The notes beneath the pieces are model-generated. The model was given only the letters and a program-made list of their open reading frames with translations. It was not told the origin of the DNA and searched no databases. 5,266 bases of DNA, taken from positions 1 to 5,266 of the forward strand of contig JAVMKL010000125.1 of NCBI GenBank assembly GCA_031732875.1, in the 5' to 3' direction. The translations under genes were made by a program, and so were the position numbers. Source of the DNA: JAVMKJ01 sp031732875 (GTDB lineage: Bacteria; Pseudomonadota; Gammaproteobacteria; Competibacterales; Competibacteraceae). This document shows, piece by piece, positions 1-5,266 of the stretch (position 1 is its first letter; each line of letters opens with the position of its first letter).

Positions 1-792
1 GCTGGCCAAGCTCTCCAACGGGATACTCAACCAGAAATCGTACAGCTTGTCCCTTGCCTCTTGTCGCTTGATTGAGGTGTATGTCAATACCTCATCACCT
101 TTCCCGGACATAAACGCCATCGCTTCGTCAATAAGAGTGTTCATCCATGTCACCAAAGCCCGTCGTGCAGTGCGATGGCAAGCATCGACCGATTGGCGCT
201 CGACTTCCCGTCTGATGTCTTGCATGCGAGCGATGGGTTCAGATAGCGAAATGCGCGAGGTGTTATGAGCCAATCCGCGCACATCATCGAAACGTTGAAT
301 GGCGTCGAGGAAGGCTTTTAGGTCATCAGGATTTGCGCTCCCCCGCTGGCGGATTTCCGCCGCCCGCTTCACGGCCAGGTTGATTTTATCTTCATGAGTC
401 AAGTCCGCAGCCGAAGCCACCGCTAGCGATGTAAGAAGCGGTACGGGTTCCGGCTTTTCCAGCGGCGTTGGTTCCAACTTGACTGGTGGTACGGGTTCCG
501 GCTTTGCTGGCCTTTGTACCTCAATCAAGATTTCGTTCCCGTGTTCCTCGGTGACCTTAAACGGCCAGGCTGGCGGATAATCCCGAGTGACTTCCTTTCC
601 GGAGGTCGGATGTTTGTAACGGTACTTCTTGGCGGTCGACACCGGCGCGGTGGCGTTAGCGACCGCGTTATTCTCGCAGACTCCCTGCAGGTAGAAGGTC
701 TTGCCATCCTTCTCGCATTTGGTTATGGGGTGCTGCGCCAGTACTGGTCCGACCAAGGTGGTCAAGATGACCGCTGTGATGATCTTGTTCAT
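1..792 (-). CDS. Secreted/periplasmic protein of unknown function with DUF4124-like N-terminus, partial (C-terminus beyond window)
   Basis: Reading the reverse strand from an ATG at 792-790 gives 264 uninterrupted codons with no stop before the window edge. Residues 1-19 form a signal peptide: Lys at position 3, hydrophobic core, then Val-Leu-Ala before a likely cut between Ala19 and Gln20. The mature N-terminus holds a Cys26...Cys39 pair in a KCEKDGKTFY...VC pattern, which resembles the short DUF4124 motif of proteobacterial envelope proteins; this is a weak resemblance from memory. A proline-rich linker follows at about 95-120 with KPEPVP twice (97-102 and 113-118). After it comes a charged, probably helical region (about 125-264) with one further Cys at 205. 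The site before the start is weak (GGTAG about 4 bases away). It lies 83 bases downstream of the small gene on the same strand, so they may be co-transcribed. No function is assigned. That it is a real exported protein is likely, given the long open frame and clean signal peptide. Confidence 0.8.
   Translation of the reverse strand, partial: MNKIITAVILTTLVGPVLAQHPITKCEKDGKTFYLQGVCENNAVANATAPVSTAKKYRYKHPTSGKEVTRDYPPAWPFKVTEEHGNEILIEVQRPAKPEPVPPVKLEPTPLEKPEPVPLLTSLAVASAADLTHEDKINLAVKRAAEIRQRGSANPDDLKAFLDAIQRFDDVRGLAHNTSRISLSEPIARMQDIRREVERQSVDACHRTARRALVTWMNTLIDEAMAFMSGKGDEVLTYTSIKRQEARDKLYDFWLSIPLESLAS
440..505. repeat. Two 18-bp perfect direct repeats, 48 bp apart, inside the secreted-protein gene
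   Basis: The 18 bases at 440-457 recur exactly at 488-505 (plus-strand core GGTACGGGTTCCGGCTTT). The period of 48 bases is 16 codons, so the frame is kept. On the coding strand both copies encode KPEPVP in the proline-rich linker. This fits an internal duplication of a linker segment rather than a mobile or regulatory repeat. Confidence 0.85.
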
Positions 793-813
793 AACGCTAC
801 CAAAATATTACTT

Positions 814-826
814 GATTTTCAAAATC
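814..826. repeat. Small AT-rich palindrome upstream of the secreted-protein gene
   Basis: GATTTT and AAAATC flank a single central base, about 22 bases before the ATG at 792 and inside the 83-base gap between the two minus-strand genes. It could be an operator half-site pair or chance in an AT-rich spacer. With 6-base arms and a 1-base centre it cannot fold as a terminator. No partner regulator is visible. Confidence 0.3.
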
Positions 827-875
827 TTGTGAGATTGTTGACCAACAGGGTTTCGGCGATGTTCGGATCGCGGAA

Positions 876-1172
876 TCATAATTCCTTCATTTGCGGGGTA
901 TGGTGACGAGCTTCAAATGGGTTGTGGCGTTTGCGCGCGAAATGGCGACCGAGCCGAAGTAGTGCCGCGGCCCACTTCCCCTGCGAGGGTGATGGAACAT
1001 TTCCCGACATTTCCGCCTCATAAGCTTTCACCATTCGCTCGAAGTTTTGCGGTGTAATCTCTCCCATGAGGTCGGCCCATGCCGCACGCGCTCCAAGCGA
1101 AGGGCTCCAGTCAGCATACTTTTGTTTGTATTGTTCCACTTTCAAGCGTTCGTCATCGGTCAAGGCCGCCAT
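876..1172 (-). CDS. Small charged protein of unknown function
   Basis: This is a 98-residue reading frame beginning MAALTDDERLKVEQ and ending at TGA 878-876. I chose the ATG at 1172 over an in-frame ATG at 1187 because GGGAG (1185-1181) sits 8 bases before it, whereas the 1187 start has no good site and would leave a leader of only about 8 bases from the predicted promoter. Residues 1-60 are acidic/amphipathic and probably helical, with regularly placed aromatic residues (Tyr16, Tyr20, Trp22, Trp32, Phe44, Tyr50). Residues 70-98 are strongly basic, rich in Arg and His. There is no signal peptide, membrane segment or Cys, so it is probably cytoplasmic. I do not recognise the family. It is the first gene of a possible two-gene minus-strand unit with the secreted protein 83 bases downstream. 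The ribosome site and promoter-like element argue that it is real. Confidence 0.6.
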   Translation of the reverse strand: MAALTDDERLKVEQYKQKYADWSPSLGARAAWADLMGEITPQNFERMVKAYEAEMSGNVPSPSQGKWAAALLRLGRHFARKRHNPFEARHHTPQMKEL

Positions 1173-1180
1173 GGTTGAGT

Positions 1181-1185
1181 CTCCC
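1181..1185 (-). promoter_or_regulatory. Ribosome binding site of the small unknown gene
   Basis: GGGAG on the minus strand, 8 bases before the ATG at 1172. It decides the start: it overlaps the codons that would follow the alternative ATG at 1187. Confidence 0.6.
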
Positions 1186-1201
1186 ATGTTTTGTACATCC
1201 C

Positions 1202-1229
1202 GTTATAGGGCGAGAGGATGGACAGGCAA
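1202..1229 (-). promoter_or_regulatory. Predicted sigma-70-type promoter for the minus-strand genes
   Basis: On the minus strand TTGCCT (1229-1224, 4 of 6 to TTGACA) is followed after 16 bases by TATAAC (1207-1202, 5 of 6 to TATAAT). Transcription would start near 1195, giving a leader of about 20 bases before the ATG at 1172, with the GGGAG site inside it. Position and spacing are good; the -35 is only moderate. Prediction from sequence alone. Confidence 0.45.
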
Positions 1230-1500
1230 CGTCAGACAAGCGGACGTAACTCAGCAGGATGGGCCAACTTGATCCACACTGTTTCCCCTTTCAGACCCCT
1301 TGGTGGATTGGTCGAAAGACCCCGTGGATTTTGAGCAAGAGCCATGCCGTTCGCGACTTAACGCCGAACGAGGTTGGCGCGTCACCTGCTGGGGTAGCTT
1401 TGGGGCAATCCTATCGACGGGCGCGCGTACAATATGGTGAACGTCGTGCGGTACGTGCTTCCCAGTGGGATCGACGAGGGGATGGATCTGGCCGGCGTAG
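1230..1500. other. Intergenic stretch without a recognisable gene
   Basis: I find no gene with family resemblance or a plausible ribosome site. Open frames on both strands overlap one another and look compositional. The hexamer GTGGAT occurs at 1303 and 1324 in similar surroundings (GACCCC-TTG-GTGGATT and GACCCC-GTGGATTT), and its complement ATCCAC at 1272. A TACAAT near 1426 resembles a -10 box but has no -35 partner. The missing 5' part of the transposase remnant could have stood here, but I cannot read it. Confidence 0.4.
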
Positions 1501-1708
1501 CTTGAGGAAAATGACTCTCTGGAACTGCCCAACGGGATTCCCGTCCGAATGACCTTGGGCGACGTGTTGGCGGATCGATCCGCAAGTGTTTGTGGTAACC
1601 ATATATCGACTGGATGCGGGCGGTCTTACCAGCAGCGGCCGACGAGCAGGTCCGCCTTGATGGCAAGGTGCTCGTTGTGATCGGGATGGTGTGGCGAAGA
1701 CGGAGCTG
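1501..1708 (+). pseudogene. Decayed fragment of an ISAs1-family (H-repeat type) transposase
   Basis: Three plus frames, read in succession, rebuild the N-terminal part of an ISAs1/H-repeat transposase. Frame 1 (1522-1572) gives ELPNGIPVRMTLGDVLA, matching the family's NGIPxHDT block. Frame 2 (1574-1594) gives IDPQVFV, matching its LDPxxF block. Frame 3 (1602-1673) gives YIDWMRAVLPAAADEQ followed by VRLDGKVL, matching the WMR... and IDGKTLR blocks; the Asp at 1659-1661 would be the first catalytic acidic residue of the DDE triad. Frame 2 resumes at 1673 with RCDRDGVAKTEL and then loses resemblance. At least three frame changes plus in-frame stops (TAG at 1498, TAA at 1596) rule out a working protein. 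The remaining two thirds, including the other catalytic residues, is missing. I see no terminal inverted repeats or target duplication. The blocks are recalled from the family, not from a search, but their order and spacing fit well. Confidence 0.65.
1570..1583. repeat. Perfect 14-bp palindrome inside the transposase remnant
   Basis: GCGGATCGATCCGC reads the same on both strands. It lies exactly where the transposase remnant changes from frame 1 to frame 2. It may be chance or a scar of a small rearrangement; I see no evidence that it is a protein-binding site. Confidence 0.4.
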
Positions 1709-1744
1709 CCCTGCAAGCCGCAGGAAAAACGATTAGGGTAAACC

Positions 1745-2770
1745 ATGATTCTTGCTGTCCTGGCGGCGTTCGCGACCGCGTTTATACTTGACGACTACCT
1801 GTCACGCTCTGGGTCGGGATCGCGCATTCTCGATTATCCCAACGTTCGTTCCCTGCATTCCCGGCCGATCCCACGCACCGGTGGTTTGGCGGTGCTGGCG
1901 GGAATGGGGACCGGCGTTCTAGTGATCTGGATCGGAATGGACGGCCCCTACAGGGGGGGTATAATCATACTGGGTGCGGGCTTAGCGCCGCTGGCGCTCG
2001 TATCCTTCCTGGATGATCGCATGGGCGTCTCCGCCCGATGGCGCATCCTGGTCCATCTGCTGGCGGCTAACACTCCACTGGTGGTCGGGCTGGTGCCCGG
2101 GCAGTTCGATGTGCCCGGCCTTGACTTTCCCCTTCCCGCCTGGATCGCCATCCTCCTCACTCTGCTGTTCACCGTCTGGTCGATCAACCTCTACAACTTC
2201 ATGGATGGCATGGATGGCTTCGCCGGCGGTATGGCGGTGATCGGATTTTCAACGCTGGCTTGGCTGGGGTGGGCCGATGCTGGCTTCGCCGCGCTATGCT
2301 TGACCGTGGCGGCGGCTAGCGCCGGGTTCCTGATACATAACTTTCCACCCGCGAAAATCTTTCTGGGCGATACCGGTTCGACTTCACTAGGCTTTCTGGT
2401 GGCGGCGTGCAGCCTGTGGGGCAGCCATTCCGGATTGTTTCCGTTCTGGGTGGCGATTCTCGTTTTCTCACCCTTCATTGTCGATGCCACCGTGACCTTG
2501 CTGCGCCGGTTGCTGCGTGGTGAGAAAATCTGGGAAGCGCACCGGAGCCATTACTATCAACGCTTGGTGCTGCTCGGTTGGGGGCACCGCCGCACCGTGC
2601 TGGCGGAATACGCGCTGATGCTGGCCTGCGCTGGATCGGCGTTGCTGGCGGTTCGCCTTTCATCCGTCGGCCAGGCAGCGCTGGCAGCCGGCTGGCTGTT
2701 CATCTTTGGCTCGTTGATGTGGGGGGTAGGGCGGCTGGAGCGGGAGCGTGCTACAGTATCCGCTCCGTGA
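1745..2770 (+). CDS. wbpL: Polyprenyl-phosphate sugar-1-phosphate transferase, WecA/WbpL-type (glycosyltransferase family 4)
   Basis: This 341-residue polytopic membrane protein belongs to the MraY/WecA superfamily. Members move a sugar-1-phosphate from a UDP-sugar onto undecaprenyl phosphate at the cytoplasmic face of the inner membrane, starting a surface polysaccharide unit. Visible motifs are PNVRSLHSRPIPRTGG (32-47), FLDD with the Mg-binding Asp pair (Asp90-Asp91), NLYNFMDGMDG (148-158), FLGDTGS (206-212) and HRSHYYQRL (266-274). Hydrophobic segments cover most of the chain, with the HRSH loop on the cytoplasmic side. The NFMDG and HRSHYYQ forms point to the WbpL-like branch (FucNAc/QuiNAc-type substrates) rather than MraY, but the exact sugar cannot be read. 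The ATG at 1745 has a modest AGGG site 6 bases away and places the first membrane segment at the N-terminus. Its stop overlaps the GTG start of the dehydratase by four bases, so translation is probably coupled. The symbol is by family and neighbour, not proven orthology; WecA-like is the alternative. Confidence 0.92.
   Translation: MILAVLAAFATAFILDDYLSRSGSGSRILDYPNVRSLHSRPIPRTGGLAVLAGMGTGVLVIWIGMDGPYRGGIIILGAGLAPLALVSFLDDRMGVSARWRILVHLLAANTPLVVGLVPGQFDVPGLDFPLPAWIAILLTLLFTVWSINLYNFMDGMDGFAGGMAVIGFSTLAWLGWADAGFAALCLTVAAASAGFLIHNFPPAKIFLGDTGSTSLGFLVAACSLWGSHSGLFPFWVAILVFSPFIVDATVTLLRRLLRGEKIWEAHRSHYYQRLVLLGWGHRRTVLAEYALMLACAGSALLAVRLSSVGQAALAAGWLFIFGSLMWGVGRLERERATVSAP
2767..2770 (+). promoter_or_regulatory. 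GTGA stop/start overlap coupling the transferase and dehydratase genes
   Basis: The four bases hold both the GTG start of the dehydratase and the TGA stop of the transferase. The nearest purine-rich site (GGGAG, 2742-2746) is about 20 bases away, too far for normal initiation. Re-initiation by ribosomes finishing the first gene is the likely mechanism. Confidence 0.75.
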
Positions 2771-4707
2771 AGCTCGAACAACTCTTCAATCTACCCACCC
2801 CCGCCCGCCGCATCCTACTGGTGGCGGGTGATACATTGGCTGTGCTGGTCGCGGTCTGGGCCTCGTTCGCCCTTCGCCTCGGCGACTGGTGGCCGGACAT
2901 GTTGCAGGATGTGGTCTGGCTGTTTCCGCTGGCGGTGATCGTCCTCATCCCGACTTTCACCACGGTCGGCCTGTATCGTCCGATCCTGCGCTACGCCGAC
3001 GAAAGTCTGCTGTACACCATCGTGCTGGGTGTCAGCGCGGGCATCCTGTTGATGATGGCGGTCTGGGTGTTCCTGCGCGAGGGCTTGGTGCCGCGTTCGT
3101 CCTGGCTGATCGGCTGGCTGGTGCTGGTTGCGCTGGTGGGCGGGGGGCGACTGCTGCTCCGCCGCTATCTGCGCCGGCGGTTTCGGTCGAGCGCTGCGCG
3201 GACGCCGGTGATCATCTACGGCGCGGGCGAGGCCGGAGCCCAGTTGGCCAACGCCCTGCGCTACAGCGCCGAATTCACTCCCGCTGCCTTCGTGGACGAT
3301 AACCCCCAACTCTGGGGGAGCGTGGTGCTCGGCCTCAAGGTGCGGGCGCCATTCAAGTTGCCGCGGCTGGTGACCCGTCATGAGGCCAGGCTGATCCTGC
3401 TGGCGCTGCCGTCGGCTTCCCATCGCCGCCGCCGCGAGATCCTGGAAGCGCTGGCTGGTCTCCCGGTGCGAGTGATGGCGTTACCGACCTTGGCTGAACT
3501 GACCAGTGGCGCCCGCCGCATCGACGAATTCCGCGAGATCGACGTCGCGGACATTCTCGGTCGCGATTCGGTCCAACCGAACGAAACTCTGTTGAAGGCG
3601 CGGGTCGGCGGCAAGACGGTAATGGTCACCGGTGCCGGCGGTTCGATCGGCGCCGAACTGTGCCGGCAGATCCTGTCGCTACGGCCACGCCGACTGGTGC
3701 TGTTCGAGCGTTCCGAGTACGCTCTGTACAACACCGAGCAGGAGTTGGGGGACATGCTGGTCAACATGGGTCAGCCGCCGGTCGAGCTGGTTCCTCTGCT
3801 GGGCTCGGTCGTCCATCGCCGGCGCTTGCAGGTGGTGATGGAACGGTTCGAGGTCGAGACCGTCTATCACGCCGCCGCCTACAAGCACGTGCCGATCGTC
3901 GAGCATAATCCCATTGAGGGCGTGCGCAACAACGTATTCGGCACCCTGCACGCCGCCGAGGCCGCCCTTGCCGCCGGCGTCGAAACCTTCGTGCTGGTGT
4001 CTAGCGATAAGGCGGTGCGCCCCACCAACGTTATGGGCGCCACCAAGCGACTGGCGGAACTGATCTTGCAGGGGCTGGCGGGAGAGGGCAGCGCTACCCG
4101 GCTGTGCATGGTGCGCTTCGGCAACGTGCTCGATTCCTCCGGCTCGGTAGTGCCACTGTTCCGCGAGCAGATTCGCAAGGGTGGGCCGGTAACGGTAACC
4201 CATCCCGAGGTCGAGCGATATTTCATGACGATCCCCGAGGCGGCACAACTGGTGATCCAAGCCAGCGCCATGGCCCAGGGCGGCGACTTGTTCCTGCTCG
4301 ATATGGGCGAGCCGGTACGAATTCTCGATCTGGCGCGGCGAATGATTTACTTATCGGGCCTGACGGTACGGGACGAGGACCATCCCGACGGAGAGGTCGA
4401 AATCCAGTTCACTGGCTTGCGTAGCGGCGAGAAACTGCGCGAGGAATTGCTGATCGGCGCCGATGACCTTCCCACCGAGCATCCGATGATCCGTCGCGCC
4501 CGCGAGGTCCATCCGCCGTGGTCGGCCATTCGGGGTTGCCTGGAACGGCTGGATATCGCCGCGTGGGCCTTCGATTATCCGGCGGTGCGGGCGATCTTGC
4601 GGGAAACGGTGGCGGAGTATCGACCGGAGAACGAGATCGAGGACTGGGTGTGGCTGGCGGATCGGGACGCACCACAAGATGGCTTTGTTCCAAGCCGCGG
4701 TGATTAG
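2767..4707 (+). CDS. wbpM: Membrane-bound UDP-HexNAc 4,6-dehydratase, WbpM/CapD/PglF family
   Basis: The predicted product has 646 residues, close to WbpM (about 665). The N-terminal part has four hydrophobic segments (about 15-35, 48-68, 80-103, 112-128). A first nucleotide-binding fold (CoA-binding-like) starts with YGAGEAG (151-157), and the catalytic short-chain dehydrogenase/reductase domain starts with GAGGSIG (289-295). Other family blocks are HAAAYKHVP (368-376), SSDKA (412-416), NVMGATKR (421-428) and LRSGEKLREEL (551-561). The usual YxxxK pair appears as Met423...Lys427; Met in the Tyr place is known for WbpM-like large dehydratases. The family turns UDP-GlcNAc into UDP-4-keto-6-deoxy-HexNAc, precursor of QuiNAc, FucNAc, bacillosamine and related sugars. 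The start is GTG at 2767, overlapping the upstream TGA. No good ribosome site precedes it, consistent with coupling. The same frame is open back to 2578, but that extension is out-of-frame transferase coding sequence and lacks family resemblance. The exact product sugar is inferred only. Confidence 0.93.
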   Translation: MKLEQLFNLPTPARRILLVAGDTLAVLVAVWASFALRLGDWWPDMLQDVVWLFPLAVIVLIPTFTTVGLYRPILRYADESLLYTIVLGVSAGILLMMAVWVFLREGLVPRSSWLIGWLVLVALVGGGRLLLRRYLRRRFRSSAARTPVIIYGAGEAGAQLANALRYSAEFTPAAFVDDNPQLWGSVVLGLKVRAPFKLPRLVTRHEARLILLALPSASHRRRREILEALAGLPVRVMALPTLAELTSGARRIDEFREIDVADILGRDSVQPNETLLKARVGGKTVMVTGAGGSIGAELCRQILSLRPRRLVLFERSEYALYNTEQELGDMLVNMGQPPVELVPLLGSVVHRRRLQVVMERFEVETVYHAAAYKHVPIVEHNPIEGVRNNVFGTLHAAEAALAAGVETFVLVSSDKAVRPTNVMGATKRLAELILQGLAGEGSATRLCMVRFGNVLDSSGSVVPLFREQIRKGGPVTVTHPEVERYFMTIPEAAQLVIQASAMAQGGDLFLLDMGEPVRILDLARRMIYLSGLTVRDEDHPDGEVEIQFTGLRSGEKLREELLIGADDLPTEHPMIRRAREVHPPWSAIRGCLERLDIAAWAFDYPAVRAILRETVAEYRPENEIEDWVWLADRDAPQDGFVPSRGD

Positions 4708-4718
4708 GCGATTTCCGG

Positions 4719-4752
4719 AAAAAAGCTTGTCTGCTTGACCGCGCAAGGAAGC
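4719..4752 (-). terminator. Weak candidate terminator downstream of accA
   Basis: On the minus strand, about 60 bases past the accA stop, an interrupted stem (GCTT/AAGC outside, CTTG/CAAG inside; plus-strand 4725-4752) is followed directly by six T (4724-4719). The stem is short and has bulges, so termination may be inefficient. In the plus direction after the dehydratase stop I see no hairpin followed by a T run. Confidence 0.3.
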
Positions 4753-4810
4753 ATGGCCGTTCCTCCCTTTGCTGGGGGAGACCAGGCTCGGGTCGGCATG
4801 TCGACAGAGC

Positions 4811-5266
4811 CTAACCCTCTCCCACCTTGTCCTTTCCCAATAAGGCCGCCACGCTGCTTTGCCAGGTCGATTGCAGCGAGGTGGCCGGTGCGACTTCCTT
4901 GAACACGCCGTAGGCCATCAGCCGCCGGTAGCGCTGCTCCAGCAGTTCGTCCACCCCCAGCACGTCCAGTTGTCGCAGGTGATCCCGCAGCGCGGCGCGG
5001 ACGTTTTCGGCTACCTGCGCCACGTCGCGGTGCGCGCCGCCAGGCGGTTCGGCAATGATGCCATCGATCAGCTTCAGTTTCAGCAACCGGTCGGCGGTCA
5101 ACCCCATCGCCTCGGCGGCGTCTGGCGCCTTGTCGGCGCTCTTCCACAGAATCGCCGCGCAGCCCTCCGGCGAAATCACCGAATAGGTGCTGTACTGCAG
5201 CATCAGCACCCGGTCGCCGACCCCGACCGCCAGCGCTCCGCCGGAGCCGCCCTCGCCGATCACCAC
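4811..5266 (-). CDS. accA: Acetyl-CoA carboxylase carboxyltransferase subunit alpha, partial (C-terminal half)
   Basis: The frame enters at the window edge and runs 151 residues to TAG at 4813-4811. AccA pairs with AccD to move the carboxyl group from biotinylated BCCP to acetyl-CoA, giving malonyl-CoA for fatty acid synthesis in the cytoplasm. The fragment begins in the family's glycine-rich GEGGSGGALA segment, continues through LQYSTYSVISPEGCAAILWK, then KSADKAP, LKLIDGIIAEP and GGAHRD, and reaches RYRRLMAYG, nearly identical in kind to E. coli AccA. The codons at the edge are GTG GTG and correspond to an internal Val, not a start: roughly the first half of the usual 320 residues lies outside. 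After the point where E. coli AccA ends (LMSYGYA) this protein goes on about 29 residues in a variable tail (FKEVAPATSL...KVGEG). It is convergent with the polysaccharide genes and not part of their operon. Confidence 0.97.
   Translation of the reverse strand: MVIGEGGSGGALAVGVGDRVLMLQYSTYSVISPEGCAAILWKSADKAPDAAEAMGLTADRLLKLKLIDGIIAEPPGGAHRDVAQVAENVRAALRDHLRQLDVLGVDELLEQRYRRLMAYGVFKEVAPATSLQSTWQSSVAALLGKDKVGEG

Noticed and set aside
805..810. TAATAT on the minus strand as a -10 box for the exported-protein gene.
   Set aside because: Transcription would start about 6 bases before the ATG, leaving no room for a ribosome site, and the best -35 (CTCACA) is weak.
514..906. A 130-codon plus-strand frame in the left region.
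   Set aside because: It lies opposite the exported-protein gene, which has a signal peptide and a longer frame; no ribosome site or family resemblance supports it.
1426..1431. TACAAT as a promoter -10 for the plus-strand operon.
   Set aside because: No acceptable -35 lies 16-18 bases upstream, and it is more than 300 bases from the first gene.
1259..1552. A 97-codon plus-strand frame and overlapping minus-strand frames across the middle gap.
   Set aside because: They conflict with one another and overlap the transposase remnant in the wrong frame; none shows a domain, signal or ribosome site.
2578..2766. An ATG at 2578 in the same frame as the dehydratase would give a 709-residue protein.
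   Set aside because: The extra 63 residues are the out-of-frame shadow of the transferase C-terminus and lack family resemblance. The GTG at 2767 gives the expected length and a typical GTGA overlap.
4712..4721. Palindrome TTTCCGGAAA after the dehydratase stop as a plus-strand terminator.
   Set aside because: It has no loop and no following T run; it is more likely chance.
4704..5147. A 147-codon minus-strand frame overlapping accA.
   Set aside because: It is a frame-shifted shadow of accA, rich in Arg and Gly as expected for an off-frame reading of GC-rich coding DNA.
1..5266. Search by eye for CRISPR arrays, tRNA or rRNA genes, phage genes, att sites and terminal inverted repeats.
   Set aside because: No regularly spaced repeats, tRNA-like cloverleaf, rRNA segments or integrase/phage genes were found; the only mobile-element trace is the decayed transposase.

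Overview
The window looks like chromosomal DNA from a GC-rich Gammaproteobacterium. The basis is the close match of the partial AccA to the enterobacterial/pseudomonad form and the Pseudomonas-like wbpL-wbpM gene pair. I cannot name a genus. Most of the content is known families. I see no convincing new multi-gene system, but three things are easy to miss: an edge-truncated secreted protein, a small unknown gene beside it, and a decayed transposase spread over three frames.

Left part (1-1230, minus strand): a promoter-like sequence at 1202-1229 and a good ribosome binding site precede a small gene of unknown function (876-1172, 98 residues). After 83 bases comes an exported protein (start at 792) that stays open for 264 codons and leaves the window at base 1. 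Both genes look less GC-rich than the right part and may form a small accessory operon.

Middle (1230-1744): no intact gene. Bases 1230-1500 hold nothing I recognise. Bases 1501-1708 hold pieces of an ISAs1/H-repeat-type transposase in successive plus frames. The remnant ends about 40 bases before the next gene.

Right part (1745-4707, plus strand): two tightly coupled genes. The first is a polytopic polyprenyl-phosphate sugar-1-phosphate transferase of the WecA/WbpL type. The second is a membrane-bound nucleotide-sugar 4,6-dehydratase of the WbpM/CapD/PglF type. They share the four bases GTGA. The dehydratase would make a UDP-4-keto-6-deoxy-HexNAc precursor. After further processing by enzymes not seen here, the transferase would load the sugar onto undecaprenyl phosphate at the inner membrane, starting an O-antigen or other surface polysaccharide unit.

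Far right (4811-5266, minus strand, convergent): the C-terminal half of AccA, the carboxyltransferase alpha subunit of acetyl-CoA carboxylase, cut by the window edge. The 103-base gap between the convergent stops has a weak terminator-like hairpin with a T run in the accA direction.
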